The notes under the pieces: model-generated
What the model was told of the DNA's origin: nothing
Database searches by the model: none
What the model saw: the letters and a program-made list of their open reading frames with translations, nothing else
Position numbers and translations under genes: made by a program
Assembly (NCBI GenBank): GCA_035707805.1
Contig: DASSTS010000040.1
Coordinates: 1 to 64,000 of the forward strand
Direction: 5' to 3'
Source of the DNA: Castellaniella sp035707805
Lineage (GTDB): Bacteria > Pseudomonadota > Gammaproteobacteria > Burkholderiales > Burkholderiaceae_B
DNA length: 64,000 nt
In this document: positions 1 to 8,439 of the stretch, one piece after another
Layout of the letters: every line of letters begins with the position of its first letter
How positions within the stretch are numbered: the stretch's first letter is position 1

Positions 1-1371
1 TTCGTGCTGGCAGGCTGCGCCACGGGCCCCAAAGTCAGCCCCCAGAAAGCCGCCAAGACCACCACCAGCGTCGCCGCAGACACGTCTCGCACCATCGACC
101 TCACGCATCCCCCCAAGGACATGTGGGATCGGGTTCGCCGCGGTTTCGCCATCCCCAATCTGCACACCGACCTGGTCGATTACTGGACCAACTACTACGC
201 CTCGCACCCCGAATCCATCCGCACCATGAGCCAGCGCGCCTCGCGCTACCTGTACCACATCATGGACGAACTGGACCGCCGCGGCCTGCCCTCCGAGCTG
301 GCCCTGCTGCCTTTCGTGGAGAGCGCCTACAACCCCACGGCCTACTCGCGCTCGCACGCCTCGGGCCTGTGGCAGTTCATCCCCAGCACCGGCCTGCACT
401 ACAAGCTGCAGCAGGACTGGTGGCGCGACCAGCGGCGCGATCCGGTCGCCTCGACGCAGGCGGCCCTGGATTACCTCAGCTACCTGTACGACTTCCAGGG
501 CGACTGGTACCTGGCCCTGGCGTCCTACAACTGGGGCGAGGGTTCGGTGAAACGCGCCATCGACAAGGCCGTCAGCAAAGGCAGCGAGCCCTTGTACACG
601 CAGCTCGACATGCCGGACGAGACCCGCAACTACGTCCCCAAGCTGCAGGCCATCAAGAACATCATCGCGCGGCCGGAAAAATACGGCATCACCCTGCCCA
701 AGGTCAGCAACGCTCCCTACTTCACCACCGTCCACAAGTCACGCGACATGGACATCGCGGTGGCCGCCGCCCTGGCGGAAATGCCGGTGGAAGACTTCCG
801 CGCCCTGAATCCCGCCTACAACCGCCCGGTCATCCTGGGCGAGCACAACCCCGCGCTGCATCTGCCGCTGGACAAGGTCGCCGTCTTCAACGACAACCTC
901 AAGACCTATACCGGACGCCTCTCGTCCTGGCAGGTCGTCCATCCGGCGCGCGGCCAGTCGCTGGCCAGCATCGCCAAGGCCCACGGCATCACGCTGAACC
1001 AGCTGCGCCAGGCCAACAACCTGACGTCCCGGCAGACGCGCGCCACCGTCGCGACGCTGCTGATCCCCGCGCCCGCCGCGGCCGAGGACACCGGCATCCG
1101 GCTGGCGTCCTACACCCCGGGCGAGGAAACGCCGGTCGTGCGGCAGGTGGCAGCGCCCGACGCTTCGGCCCCCCGCCACCTGCGCGCGGCCGGCCCCCGC
1201 CCGGCGCCCAGCATCCGGACGCACACGATCCGCAAGGGCGACACCCTGTACTCGCTGGCGCGCCGCTACAACACCTCCGTTGACGCCCTGCGCAAGCTGA
1301 ACAACCTCAAGGGCACGTCCCTGTCAGCCGGCCAGCGCCTGCGCGTACCCGGCACGGACGTCCAAAGCTAG
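1..1371 (+). CDS. mltD: Membrane-bound lytic murein transglycosylase D, 5' end outside window
   Basis: Cleaves the MurNAc-GlcNAc bond of peptidoglycan, leaving 1,6-anhydro-MurNAc ends, from the inner face of the outer membrane. The frame is open from base 1 and codons 3-6 read L-A-G-C, a lipobox, so only the start and most of the signal peptide are missing. An SLT/GH23 domain covers about residues 75-200, with the catalytic Glu in FVESAYNP near residue 106 followed by SGLWQF. Two LysM murein-binding modules follow, near 310-345 and 405-448 (HTIRKGDTLYSLARRYN). fabI starts 26 bp downstream on the same strand. Anhydro-muropeptides made by this enzyme class feed the recycling route that includes AnmK and Mpl, both encoded in this window. 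Confidence 0.95.
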   Translation, partial: FVLAGCATGPKVSPQKAAKTTTSVAADTSRTIDLTHPPKDMWDRVRRGFAIPNLHTDLVDYWTNYYASHPESIRTMSQRASRYLYHIMDELDRRGLPSELALLPFVESAYNPTAYSRSHASGLWQFIPSTGLHYKLQQDWWRDQRRDPVASTQAALDYLSYLYDFQGDWYLALASYNWGEGSVKRAIDKAVSKGSEPLYTQLDMPDETRNYVPKLQAIKNIIARPEKYGITLPKVSNAPYFTTVHKSRDMDIAVAAALAEMPVEDFRALNPAYNRPVILGEHNPALHLPLDKVAVFNDNLKTYTGRLSSWQVVHPARGQSLASIAKAHGITLNQLRQANNLTSRQTRATVATLLIPAPAAAEDTGIRLASYTPGEETPVVRQVAAPDASAPRHLRAAGPRPAPSIRTHTIRKGDTLYSLARRYNTSVDALRKLNNLKGTSLSAGQRLRVPGTDVQS

Positions 1372-1397
1372 ACAATTCATTCACAGGATCACACATC

Positions 1398-2180
1398 ATG
1401 GGTTTTCTGAACGGCAAGCGCATTCTCATCACCGGCGTTCTCTCGAACCGGTCCATCGCCTACGGTATCGCGCACGCCTGCCGCGCCCAGGGCGCCGAAC
1501 TGGCACTGACCTACGTCGGCGAACGCTTCGAGGATCGCGTGCGCGGCTTTGCCAAGGAACTGGGCAGCGACATCGTCATCCCCTGCGACGTCGGTGACGA
1601 CAGCCAGATCGACGCGGCCTTCGCCGCGCTGGGCGAGCGATGGGACGGCCTGGACGGCCTGGTGCACTCGATCGGCTTCGCCCCCCGGGACGCCCTGGAG
1701 GGCGATTTCCTGGACGGCATGACGCGCGAGAACTTCCGCATCGCCCACGACATTTCCGCCTACAGCTTCCCCGCCCTGACCAAGGCGGCGCTGCCGCTGC
1801 TGGAAGGACGCAACGGTTCGGTGCTGACCCTGAGCTACCTGGGCGCCGAGAAAGCCATTCCCAACTACAACATGATGGGCCTGGCCAAGGCTTCCCTCGA
1901 AGCCAGCGTGCGCTACCTGGCCAAGTCCCTGGGCAAGAAAGGACTGCGCGCCAACGGCATCTCGGCCGGCCCGATCAAGACGCTGGCCGCCAGCGGCATC
2001 CGCGACTTCTCCAACATGCTGAAGTACGTGGAATCCCAGTCGCCCCTGGGCCGCAACGTCACCATCGAGGACGTCGGCAACGCTGCCTCCTTCCTGCTGT
2101 CCGACCTGGCCTCGGGCATCACCGGCGAAATCCTGCACGTCGACTGCGGCTTCTCGAACACCGTGCCCGGAATGGACTGA
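1398..2180 (+). CDS. fabI: Enoyl-[acyl-carrier-protein] reductase, FabI type
   Basis: NADH-dependent reduction of trans-2-enoyl-ACP, the last step of each fatty acid elongation cycle, in the cytosol. At 260 aa it has the family length. The FabI-type SDR nucleotide motif GVLSNRSIAYGIA lies at about residues 13-25. The catalytic pair is in YNMMGLAK (Tyr157, Lys164), with a second conserved Tyr ten residues earlier in SYLGAEKA, matching Tyr146/Tyr156/Lys163 of the E. coli enzyme. The C-terminal GEILHVDCGFS is also typical. It sits alone between mltD and a DUF4262 gene that starts 10 bp later. This is the classical triclosan/isoniazid-type reductase rather than FabV or FabK. Confidence 0.96.
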   Translation: MGFLNGKRILITGVLSNRSIAYGIAHACRAQGAELALTYVGERFEDRVRGFAKELGSDIVIPCDVGDDSQIDAAFAALGERWDGLDGLVHSIGFAPRDALEGDFLDGMTRENFRIAHDISAYSFPALTKAALPLLEGRNGSVLTLSYLGAEKAIPNYNMMGLAKASLEASVRYLAKSLGKKGLRANGISAGPIKTLAASGIRDFSNMLKYVESQSPLGRNVTIEDVGNAASFLLSDLASGITGEILHVDCGFSNTVPGMD

Positions 2181-2190
2181 TAATCCCGGC

Positions 2191-2673
2191 ATGGCGACAT
2201 CCGAGCAAGACAGGAACCGCAGCAAGCTGCAGGGCTTCCTGGAAGACAAGCTGAAATGGCACGACTACACGCACCTGGTCGTGGCCGACGAGGACATGGA
2301 CCCGGCCGACTGGTTCCTGCACACGATCGGCTTGTCGCGCTCGCAACTGCCTGAACTGATCGTCACCGGCACCCTGGATCACGCCCTGGCCATGGATGTG
2401 ATCTCCGACGTCGTGGCCCATGCGCGCAAATCGGGCGGCCTGAGCGAAGGCCCGCTGCCCGCCGATGCCGCTCGCATCCCGGTCGTCCTGCGGGACGTCT
2501 CGACGCCTTTCGTGCTGGCGCAGCGGGTGGCGCAGGCCAGCAGCCGCTTCGGCGCCTCGGTCAGGGTCTTCCAGATCGCCTGGGCGGACGCGGCCGGCCA
2601 CTTTCCGGGCGAACCGCAATACGACCGGGATCACAGCCCCCAGCAGGCGCTGTGGGACCCGCCGCCGGCCTGA
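2191..2673 (+). CDS. DUF4262-like protein of unknown function
   Basis: A 160-aa soluble protein without a signal peptide or membrane segment. The segment WFLHTIGLSRSQLPELIVTG near residues 43-62 resembles the YTIGL...PELIV signature of the DUF4262 family, whose function is unknown. The N-terminus is rich in charged residues and the C-terminus ends in Pro/Ala. The start lies 10 bp after fabI, so it is probably co-transcribed with fabI, but no functional link is evident. The family assignment rests on motif resemblance only. Confidence 0.6.
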   Translation: MATSEQDRNRSKLQGFLEDKLKWHDYTHLVVADEDMDPADWFLHTIGLSRSQLPELIVTGTLDHALAMDVISDVVAHARKSGGLSEGPLPADAARIPVVLRDVSTPFVLAQRVAQASSRFGASVRVFQIAWADAAGHFPGEPQYDRDHSPQQALWDPPPA

Positions 2674-2725
2674 CGGATCCGCCCGGCCTCGGGACGCAGC
2701 GCCGCGGCAGCGGCGCGCGAGCCGC

Positions 2726-3877
2726 TCAGCCCAATCGCCGGCGCACGATCTCCGCAAATACCGCAACCCCGGTGGCCAGCGTCCGGTCGTCGAAATCGAA
2801 CCCCGGATGATGGCAGGTCCGGCCATCGTGTCCCAGAAAGAAGTACGCCCCGGGACACTGCTCCAGCATGTAGGCGAAATCCTCCGAGGCCATGAGCGGC
2901 GGGCATTCGATCACCTGTTCCGCCCCCAGTACCGCACCGGCCGCCCGGCGCACCACCTCGGTCGGCCCGGCCGCGTTCAGCGTCGCCGGCGAGGACTGCA
3001 GGTGCTCGAACCGGATCTCGCAGCCGTGGCTGGCGGCCACGCCCTCGCACATGCGGCGCAGCCCCGCCAGCGCCGTCTCCCGCGCCGCCGGCGTCAGCGT
3101 GCGCAAGGTGCCTTCCAGTTGCGCGGCGCCGGGGATCACGTTGATCGCCGTGCCCGCATGGAACTGGCACACGCTCAGCACCGCCACGTCCAGCGGATCG
3201 ACGTTGCGGCTGACCACGCTTTGCAGCGACTGCACCAGCGCCGCCCCGGCCACGATCGGGTCCACCCCCTGGTGCGGCATCGCGGAATGCGTGCCCACCC
3301 CCGTGATGTGGATGCGAAACCAGTCGCAGGCCGACAGGATCGCGCCCGGGCGCACGCCCACCTGCCCCAGCGATACGCAGTTGTTGTTGTGCAGCGCGTA
3401 GATCTCGTCGCAGGGAAACCGCTCGAACAGGCCCGCGCGGATCAGCGCCAGCCCGCCGCTCAGGGTCTCCTCGGCGGGCTGGAAGATGAAATGCACGGTG
3501 CCGGCGAAATCGGGATGCGCGGCCAGGTGCCGGGCCGTGCCCAGCAGGATGGCCGTGTGGCCGTCGTGCCCGCAGCCGTGAAAGACGTGCTCGTGCACCG
3601 AGCGGTAGTCCGCCCCGGTCTGCTCCTGCATGGGCAGCGCGTCCATGTCCGCCCGCAGCCCCAGGGTGCCGCCGGCGCCGCGGGCGCCTTGCAGCACGCC
3701 GACCACCGCGGTCGTGCCGCCAAAGCCCTCGTGGACCTCGATCCCCCAGGACCGCAACAGCTGCGCCACCTTGCCGGCCGTGCGGCGTTCCTCGAAGGCC
3801 AGCTCGGGATGCCGGTGGATGTCCCGCCGCCAGGCGGTCATGTCTTCCGCCAGGGCGGTGATTTCCGTGTTCAGCAC
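2726..3877 (-). CDS. M20-family metal-dependent amidohydrolase (hippurate hydrolase/aminoacylase-like)
   Basis: A 383-aa cytosolic peptidase of family M20D that hydrolyses N-acyl amino acids or related amides; the substrate cannot be read from sequence. Metal-site motifs are visible: LRADMDALPMQE near residue 85, HGCGHDGHTAILLG near 110, and the late SEDFAYMLE near 345, in the normal HipO/AbgB-like order. The length matches the family. It is a single minus-strand gene between the fabI block and tRNA-Ser. The ATG at 3877 starts MLNTEITALAEDM, a normal N-terminus for the family. Hippuricase, IAA-amino acid hydrolase and N-acyl-diaminopimelate deacetylase are alternatives within the same fold. 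Confidence 0.85.
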   Translation of the reverse strand: MLNTEITALAEDMTAWRRDIHRHPELAFEERRTAGKVAQLLRSWGIEVHEGFGGTTAVVGVLQGARGAGGTLGLRADMDALPMQEQTGADYRSVHEHVFHGCGHDGHTAILLGTARHLAAHPDFAGTVHFIFQPAEETLSGGLALIRAGLFERFPCDEIYALHNNNCVSLGQVGVRPGAILSACDWFRIHITGVGTHSAMPHQGVDPIVAGAALVQSLQSVVSRNVDPLDVAVLSVCQFHAGTAINVIPGAAQLEGTLRTLTPAARETALAGLRRMCEGVAASHGCEIRFEHLQSSPATLNAAGPTEVVRRAAGAVLGAEQVIECPPLMASEDFAYMLEQCPGAYFFLGHDGRTCHHPGFDFDDRTLATGVAVFAEIVRRRLG

Positions 3878-3915
3878 ATGGGCTCCTTGAGTCGACGCGC
3901 ATGCCCGCGCAAAAA

Positions 3916-3949
3916 GCGAAAGCCCCTGAACCGGAAGGTATCAGGGGCT
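3916..3949 (-). terminator. Rho-independent terminator after tRNA-Ser
   Basis: On the minus strand, AGCCCCTGA and TCAGGGGCT form a 9-bp stem that extends by an inner ACC/GGT pairing. It is followed by a T-rich stretch running to about 3902. It lies immediately 3' of the tRNA gene and 5' of the amidohydrolase gene. Confidence 0.6.
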
Positions 3950-3959
3950 GGAGAAATCT

Positions 3960-4050
3960 TGGCGGACAAGGGGGGATTCGAACCCCCGATACGCTATTCA
4001 CGTATACACGCTTTCCAGGCGTGCGCCTTCAACCACTCGGCCACCTGTCC
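3960..4050 (-). tRNA. tRNA-Ser (anticodon GGA)
   Basis: A 91-nt class II tRNA with encoded CCA. The acceptor arms GGACAGG and CTTGTCC pair with one G-U. The D-arm contains GGCCGAGTGGTTGAAGG, the anticodon loop is CTGGAAA (anticodon GGA, reading UCC/UCU), there is a long variable arm GTATACGTGAATAGCGTAT, and the T-loop is GGTTCGAATCC with a GC stem. The long variable arm and the G discriminator identify serine. It stands alone between ribE and the amidohydrolase. Confidence 0.96.
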
Positions 4051-4111
4051 TGCACACCTGCGGTCAGACCGAACAGGCGAAGTCCGTCATTCTAGCATGA
4101 AATGCCAGGGA

Positions 4112-4753
4112 TCAAGGCAGCGTGGGCGCGGCGGCCGGCAGGCTGGCCCCGCTGACCATGCGCTCGACGTAGCGGGCGATCAGGTCGACCTCCAGATTGA
4201 CCGGGGACCCGACCTCCAGCGCGCGCAGGGTGGTGACCTGCACGGTGTGCGGAATCAGGTTGATGGAGACCTCCGTGCCCTCTTCCTGGTCGTCGACCCG
4301 GTTGATGGTCAGGCTGACGCCGTTGACGGTGAGAGACCCCTTGTAGGCCAGGTATTTCGACAAATGCGCCGGCACGATGATGCGCAGCTCCGTCGATTCC
4401 CCGACCGCGTCGAAACACGTGACCTGCCCGACCCCGTCCACGTGGCCGGCCACCAGGTGCCCGTCCAGGCTGTCGCCCATGCGCAAGGCATGTTCCAGGT
4501 TGACCTCGCCCTCGCGGTCCAGCCCGCAGGTGCGCACCAGGCTTTCGCGGGACACATCCACCTCGAAGCTCGTGTCCTCCAGCGCCACCACGGTCATGCA
4601 CGCGCCCTGGATGGCGATCGAATCGCCCAGGCGCGTGGCCTGCAGCGGCAGGCCCCCCCCGTCCACCACCAGGCGCACGCCGGCGTCCTCGTGGTTGCCC
4701 AGCGGGCGGACCTCGGTGATGCGGCCGACCGCCGCCACGATTCCAGTAAACAT
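4112..4753 (-). CDS. ribE: Riboflavin synthase, alpha subunit type
   Basis: Dismutates two molecules of 6,7-dimethyl-8-ribityllumazine to riboflavin. The 213-aa product starts MFTGIVAAVGRI, the invariant N-terminus of the family, which fixes the start at 4753 although the frame is open further upstream. Two lumazine-binding barrels are visible, the second starting near residue 97 at GHLVAGHVDGVG with NGVSLT about 50 residues later. It follows ribD on the same strand with 50 bp between them. ribAB and ribH are not in this window. No FMN riboswitch-like sequence was recognised upstream of ribD. Confidence 0.95.
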   Translation of the reverse strand: MFTGIVAAVGRITEVRPLGNHEDAGVRLVVDGGGLPLQATRLGDSIAIQGACMTVVALEDTSFEVDVSRESLVRTCGLDREGEVNLEHALRMGDSLDGHLVAGHVDGVGQVTCFDAVGESTELRIIVPAHLSKYLAYKGSLTVNGVSLTINRVDDQEEGTEVSINLIPHTVQVTTLRALEVGSPVNLEVDLIARYVERMVSGASLPAAAPTLP

Positions 4754-4803
4754 GAGGATTCCATCCATGAAAACGTTCGTGCCGCCCTGGGCGGCGGGAC
4801 CCG

Positions 4804-5964
4804 CTAGGCGGGCAGGCCGCATGCCGCGCGCAGCGCCTGCCAGCGTCCCGGGTGGCGCAGGCGCAGGCGCATGTCAGCGCCCAACTTTACCGCATCCAGG
4901 AACTCGAAGCGGTAGGCGCGGTCCAGCGAGGCCAGGGGCGCCGGCAACGACGCCAGTCCCTGGCCGTCGCCGACGATGCTGGGCGCCACGTAGGCCACCC
5001 ATTCGTCCACGTGGCCGCCGGCCACCAGCGCGCCTTGCAGGCGCGGACCGGCCTCGACGTGGACCTCGTTGATCTCATGCGCCCCCAGCCAGCGCATCAG
5101 GGCATTCAAGTCCAGGGCGCCGTTGGATCCGGTCGGCAGGACGATCACCCGCACGTTGCGTCCCGCCAGGCGGGCCGCCTTGCCGGCATCCGCGCGGGCG
5201 GTGAAGATCCAGACCGGGTCGCCGTTGAAGATCCGCGATTGTTCCGAGATGATGAACTGCGTGTCCAGCACGGCCCGCACCGGCTGGCGCTGCGTCTGCA
5301 CGGCGCGCACGTCCAGCAGCGGGTTGTCGGTCAGCACCGTGCCGATGCCGGTCAGCACCATGCAGGCGCGCGCGCGCCAGCCATGGCCGTCGGCCCGGGC
5401 GTCGTCGCCGGTGATCCATTGCGAACGGCCATCGGGCAGCGCCGTGTGGCCGTCGAAGGTCGACGCCGATTTCAGCCAGACCCACGGAGTGCCACGCGTC
5501 ATGCGGGCGCAAAAACCTGGATTCTGGGCCAGCGCGTCTTCGGCCAGCAGTCCGACGTCCACCGGGATGCCCGCCTCGCGCAGGCGCTGGGCGCCGCGGC
5601 CCGCCACGAGGGGATTGGGGTCCTGCAGGGCCGCCACCACCCGAGAGATCCCGGCGGCGGCCAGCGCATCCGCGCACGGCGGCGTGCGGCCGTGGTGGCT
5701 GCAGGGCTCCAGGGTGACGTACGCGGTGGCGCCGCGCACGTCCAGGCCTTGTTCGGCCGCTGACCACAAGGCCTGGGCCTCGGCGTGGCGGCCGCCGGCC
5801 TCCTGGGTGCAGCCCTCGGCCAGCCAGCGGCCGTCGCGCACCAGCACGCAGCCGACGCGGGGGTTGGGGTTGCTCAGGTAAAGGGACTGCTCGGCCACGG
5901 CCAGGGCGCGGCGCATCCAGCGGTGGTCTTCGGTGGACTGGCTGGTCTGCTCAGGAACGGCCAT
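4804..5964 (-). CDS. ribD: Bifunctional pyrimidine deaminase/reductase RibD
   Basis: Catalyses the second and third steps of riboflavin synthesis: deamination and then NADPH-dependent reduction of the ribosylaminopyrimidine phosphate. The N-terminal deaminase carries the zinc ligands in HAEAQAL and PCSHHGRTPPCADAL (about residues 60-95). The C-terminal half is the DHFR-like reductase (KSASTFDGHTALPDG...WITG). I chose the ATG at 5964 (MAVPEQ, 386 aa) because the upstream extension to 6048 is low-complexity Ser/Thr and runs inside nrdR. With this start it overlaps the end of nrdR by 14 bp, suggesting translational coupling in the order nrdR-ribD-ribE. Confidence 0.95.
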   Translation of the reverse strand: MAVPEQTSQSTEDHRWMRRALAVAEQSLYLSNPNPRVGCVLVRDGRWLAEGCTQEAGGRHAEAQALWSAAEQGLDVRGATAYVTLEPCSHHGRTPPCADALAAAGISRVVAALQDPNPLVAGRGAQRLREAGIPVDVGLLAEDALAQNPGFCARMTRGTPWVWLKSASTFDGHTALPDGRSQWITGDDARADGHGWRARACMVLTGIGTVLTDNPLLDVRAVQTQRQPVRAVLDTQFIISEQSRIFNGDPVWIFTARADAGKAARLAGRNVRVIVLPTGSNGALDLNALMRWLGAHEINEVHVEAGPRLQGALVAGGHVDEWVAYVAPSIVGDGQGLASLPAPLASLDRAYRFEFLDAVKLGADMRLRLRHPGRWQALRAACGLPA

Positions 5965-6418
5965 GGTCGGGTGCCCGGAACTCGTCGATGGTGTGCACGA
6001 ACTCGCGGATGTCTTCGAAACTGCGGTAGACGGACGCGAAGCGGACATAGGCGACCTGGTCCAGCTGCCGCAGCTCGGCCATGACGAGTTCGCCGACGTA
6101 GCCGGACGGGACTTCCCGCTTGCCGCTGGTGAGCAGGTGTTCCTGAATGCGGACCACCGCGGCGTCCAGGGCGCTGGCGCTGACGGGCCGCTTGCGCAGC
6201 GCCAGCGCCATGCTGGAACGCAGCTTGGCCGGATCGAAGTCGGCCCGCGTGCCGTTGCGCTTGACCACGGCGGGCATCATCAGGTCGACGCGCTCGTAGG
6301 TGGTGAAGCGCCGGTCGCAGGCCGTGCAGCGCCGACGCCGGCGGATCGTGTCGCCTTCCTCGGAAACTCGGGAGTCCACGACCTGCGTGTCGGGACAACT
6401 GCAGAACGGACACTTCAT
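5951..6418 (-). CDS. nrdR: Transcriptional repressor NrdR
   Basis: Zinc-ribbon and ATP-cone repressor of ribonucleotide reductase genes, sensing dATP/ATP. The 155-aa length is typical. The zinc ribbon is Cys3, Cys6, Cys31 and Cys34 (MKCPFC ... RRCTACDRRF), followed by the ATP-cone domain from about residue 49 (VVKRNGTRADFDPAKL). The glyA-nrdR-ribD order is common in proteobacteria. It overlaps the ribD start and lies 38 bp downstream of glyA. Confidence 0.96.
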   Translation of the reverse strand: MKCPFCSCPDTQVVDSRVSEEGDTIRRRRRCTACDRRFTTYERVDLMMPAVVKRNGTRADFDPAKLRSSMALALRKRPVSASALDAAVVRIQEHLLTSGKREVPSGYVGELVMAELRQLDQVAYVRFASVYRSFEDIREFVHTIDEFRAPDHGRS

Positions 6419-6456
6419 CAGCGTATCGGGCGCCGGCGGGCGCCCGCCCCGTTGGC

Positions 6457-7701
6457 TTAGCGATAGACGGGCAGTCGCGCCGTCAGCTCGTGGACCTGCG
6501 CCCGGACCCGGGCGATGGTGTCGGCGTCGTCCGGGTGCTCGAGCACGTCGGCGATCAGGTTGCCGGTGAGCTCGGCCTCGGCCTGCTTGAATCCACGCGT
6601 GGTCATGGCCGGCGTCCCCAGGCGGATGCCGCTGGTGACGAAGGGCTTTTCCGGGTCGTTGGGAATGGCGTTCTTGTTCACCGTGATGTGGGCCTGGCCC
6701 AGCGCGGCCTCGGCAGCCTTGCCGGTGATGCCCTTGGCGCGCAGATCGACCAGCATGACGTGGCTTTCGGTGCGGCCGGACACGATGCGCAGGCCGCGCT
6801 TGACCAGCGTGTCGGCCAGCACCTGGGCATTGGCCGCCACCTGGGCCGCGTAGGCCTTGAATTCGGGCTGCAGGGCCTCGCCGAAGGCCACCGCCTTGGC
6901 CGCGATGACGTGCATCAGCGGGCCGCCCTGGATGCCGGGGAAGATCGCGGAATTGATGATCTTCTCGAATTCGGACTTCATCATGATGACCCCGCCGCGC
7001 GGACCGCGCAGGGACTTGTGGGTCGTGGTCGTGACGAAGTCGGCGTGCGGCACCGGATTGGGGTAGACGCCGCCCGCCACCAGGCCGGCGTAATGCGCGA
7101 TGTCCACCATGAACAGGGCGCCGTTGTCATGCGCGATGCGGGCCATGCGCTCGAAGTCGATGCGCAGCGAATAGGCCGAGGCGCCGCCAACGATCAGCTT
7201 GGGCTTGAGGGTGCGGGCGAGTTCCTCGAGCTTATCGTAGTCCAGCGCCTCGTCGGCATCCAGACCGTAGGAATGGAAGTCGTACAGCTTGCCGGAGGCA
7301 TTGACGGGCGATCCGTGGGTCAGGTGGCCGCCCTCGGCCAGGCTCATGCCCAGCACCGTGTCGCCGGGCTTGAGCACCGCCATGTAGACGCCCTGGTTGG
7401 CCTGTGAACCCGAATTGGGTTGCACGTTGGCGGCCTCGGCCCCGAAGATCTGCTTGACCCGGTCGATCGCCAGCTGCTCGACCACGTCGACGTATTCGCA
7501 GCCGCCGTAGTAGCGCTTGCCCGGATAACCCTCGGCGTACTTGTTCGTCAGCTGCGTGCCCTGGGCCTGCATGACGGCGGGACTGGCGTAGTTTTCCGAC
7601 GCGATGAGTTCGATGTGCTGTTCCTGGCGGACGTTTTCCTGCTGGATGGCAGCCCAGACGGCGGGATCGGCCTGGTCGAGGGTACGGGAGCGGTCAAACA
7701 T
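6457..7701 (-). CDS. glyA: Serine hydroxymethyltransferase
   Basis: PLP enzyme converting serine and tetrahydrofolate to glycine and 5,10-methylene-THF, the main one-carbon source. The length of 414 aa is standard. The PLP-lysine motif is VTTTTHKSLRGPRGG near residue 225. The N-terminal ENVRQEQHIELIASENYASPAV and the GSQANQGVYMAVLKPGD motif are also characteristic. It is the first gene of the probable glyA-nrdR-ribD-ribE transcript. The 83 bp upstream hold no glycine-riboswitch-like sequence that I could see. Confidence 0.97.
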   Translation of the reverse strand: MFDRSRTLDQADPAVWAAIQQENVRQEQHIELIASENYASPAVMQAQGTQLTNKYAEGYPGKRYYGGCEYVDVVEQLAIDRVKQIFGAEAANVQPNSGSQANQGVYMAVLKPGDTVLGMSLAEGGHLTHGSPVNASGKLYDFHSYGLDADEALDYDKLEELARTLKPKLIVGGASAYSLRIDFERMARIAHDNGALFMVDIAHYAGLVAGGVYPNPVPHADFVTTTTHKSLRGPRGGVIMMKSEFEKIINSAIFPGIQGGPLMHVIAAKAVAFGEALQPEFKAYAAQVAANAQVLADTLVKRGLRIVSGRTESHVMLVDLRAKGITGKAAEAALGQAHITVNKNAIPNDPEKPFVTSGIRLGTPAMTTRGFKQAEAELTGNLIADVLEHPDDADTIARVRAQVHELTARLPVYR

Positions 7702-7784
7702 GAATGATCCTGAAGACGAGGAAAAAAGTGGGCAATGCGCGAAATGCGCGGCAAATCAAATCATTCTAGCGCGAAGGCGCCCGT

Positions 7785-8417
7785 TCACAGGGCATGCAGG
7801 CGCGGGTTCAGCGTGTAGGTTCCGGTGATCGAGGCCTTGGCGAGCACGTGCCCCTGCATCGCGGCCACCGCCTGGGCGCCGGTAAAGCGTCCGGACACGT
7901 CCAGCTCGGCGACGTCCAGGGCATAGACCGTGAAGACGTACCGGTGCACCAGCGCGTCGTTCCAGGGCGGGCAGGGGCCGTCGTAGCCGAAATAGTCGCC
8001 GTTCATGTCGCGGTCAGCGGAGAACCAGCCGGTATAGTCGTTCAGCCCCTGCCGGGTGCCGTCCAGCGCCAGGGGGCCGGCCTTGCCGCGCGGGGTGATG
8101 CCGCTGGAATAGCTGCCCTCGGCCAGGCTGCGGACCTCGGGCGCCACGTCGACGAGCACCCAGTGGTGGAAGTCCACTCGGGGCAGGTCGGCCGGGACTT
8201 CGCGTCCAGGCTGGTTGACGTCGTCGGGCCGGCTGGGCACGTCGGGATCGACGCACAGCACGGCAAAGGAACGGACGCCGTCGGGCACCTCGGACCAGGC
8301 CAGGTGAGGATTGCAATTGCCCGCCAGGGCCACATGAGTTTGCGGGTCGATGCGTCCGAATGCATTGCGTTCGGGAATGACCCCCTGATCGGGAAAGGAT
8401 TCGCTATGCAGTTTCAT
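7785..8417 (-). CDS. YbhB/YbcL-family (PEBP, Raf-kinase-inhibitor-like) protein
   Basis: A 210-aa phosphatidylethanolamine-binding-like protein; bacterial members have no agreed function. Family features are the DPDVPSRPDDVNQPGREVP segment (the DPD ligand-site motif, about residues 57-76), HHWVLVDVAP, YFGYDGPCPPWND and HRYVFTVYALD. No signal peptide is visible, so it is probably cytosolic. It lies 22 bp after tyrS and could be co-transcribed with it. Confidence 0.85.
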   Translation of the reverse strand: MKLHSESFPDQGVIPERNAFGRIDPQTHVALAGNCNPHLAWSEVPDGVRSFAVLCVDPDVPSRPDDVNQPGREVPADLPRVDFHHWVLVDVAPEVRSLAEGSYSSGITPRGKAGPLALDGTRQGLNDYTGWFSADRDMNGDYFGYDGPCPPWNDALVHRYVFTVYALDVAELDVSGRFTGAQAVAAMQGHVLAKASITGTYTLNPRLHAL

Positions 8418-8439
8418 GGGCCCTCCGGAAGATGGCGGC

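Noticed and set aside
3960..4050. tRNA-Ser as an integration site
   Set aside because: No integrase, direct repeat of the tRNA 3' end or foreign gene block was found beside it; both flanks are core genes.
2465..4807. Plus-strand frame of 780 codons spanning the amidohydrolase, the tRNA and ribE
   Set aside because: It runs through a tRNA gene and antisense to two well-supported genes, so it cannot be a real gene.
6419..6456. FMN riboswitch for ribDE
   Set aside because: ribD and ribE are transcribed from within the glyA-nrdR row; no RFN-element sequence is seen in any gap.
7702..7784. Glycine riboswitch upstream of glyA
   Set aside because: The region is too short (83 bp) and lacks the conserved glycine-aptamer core.
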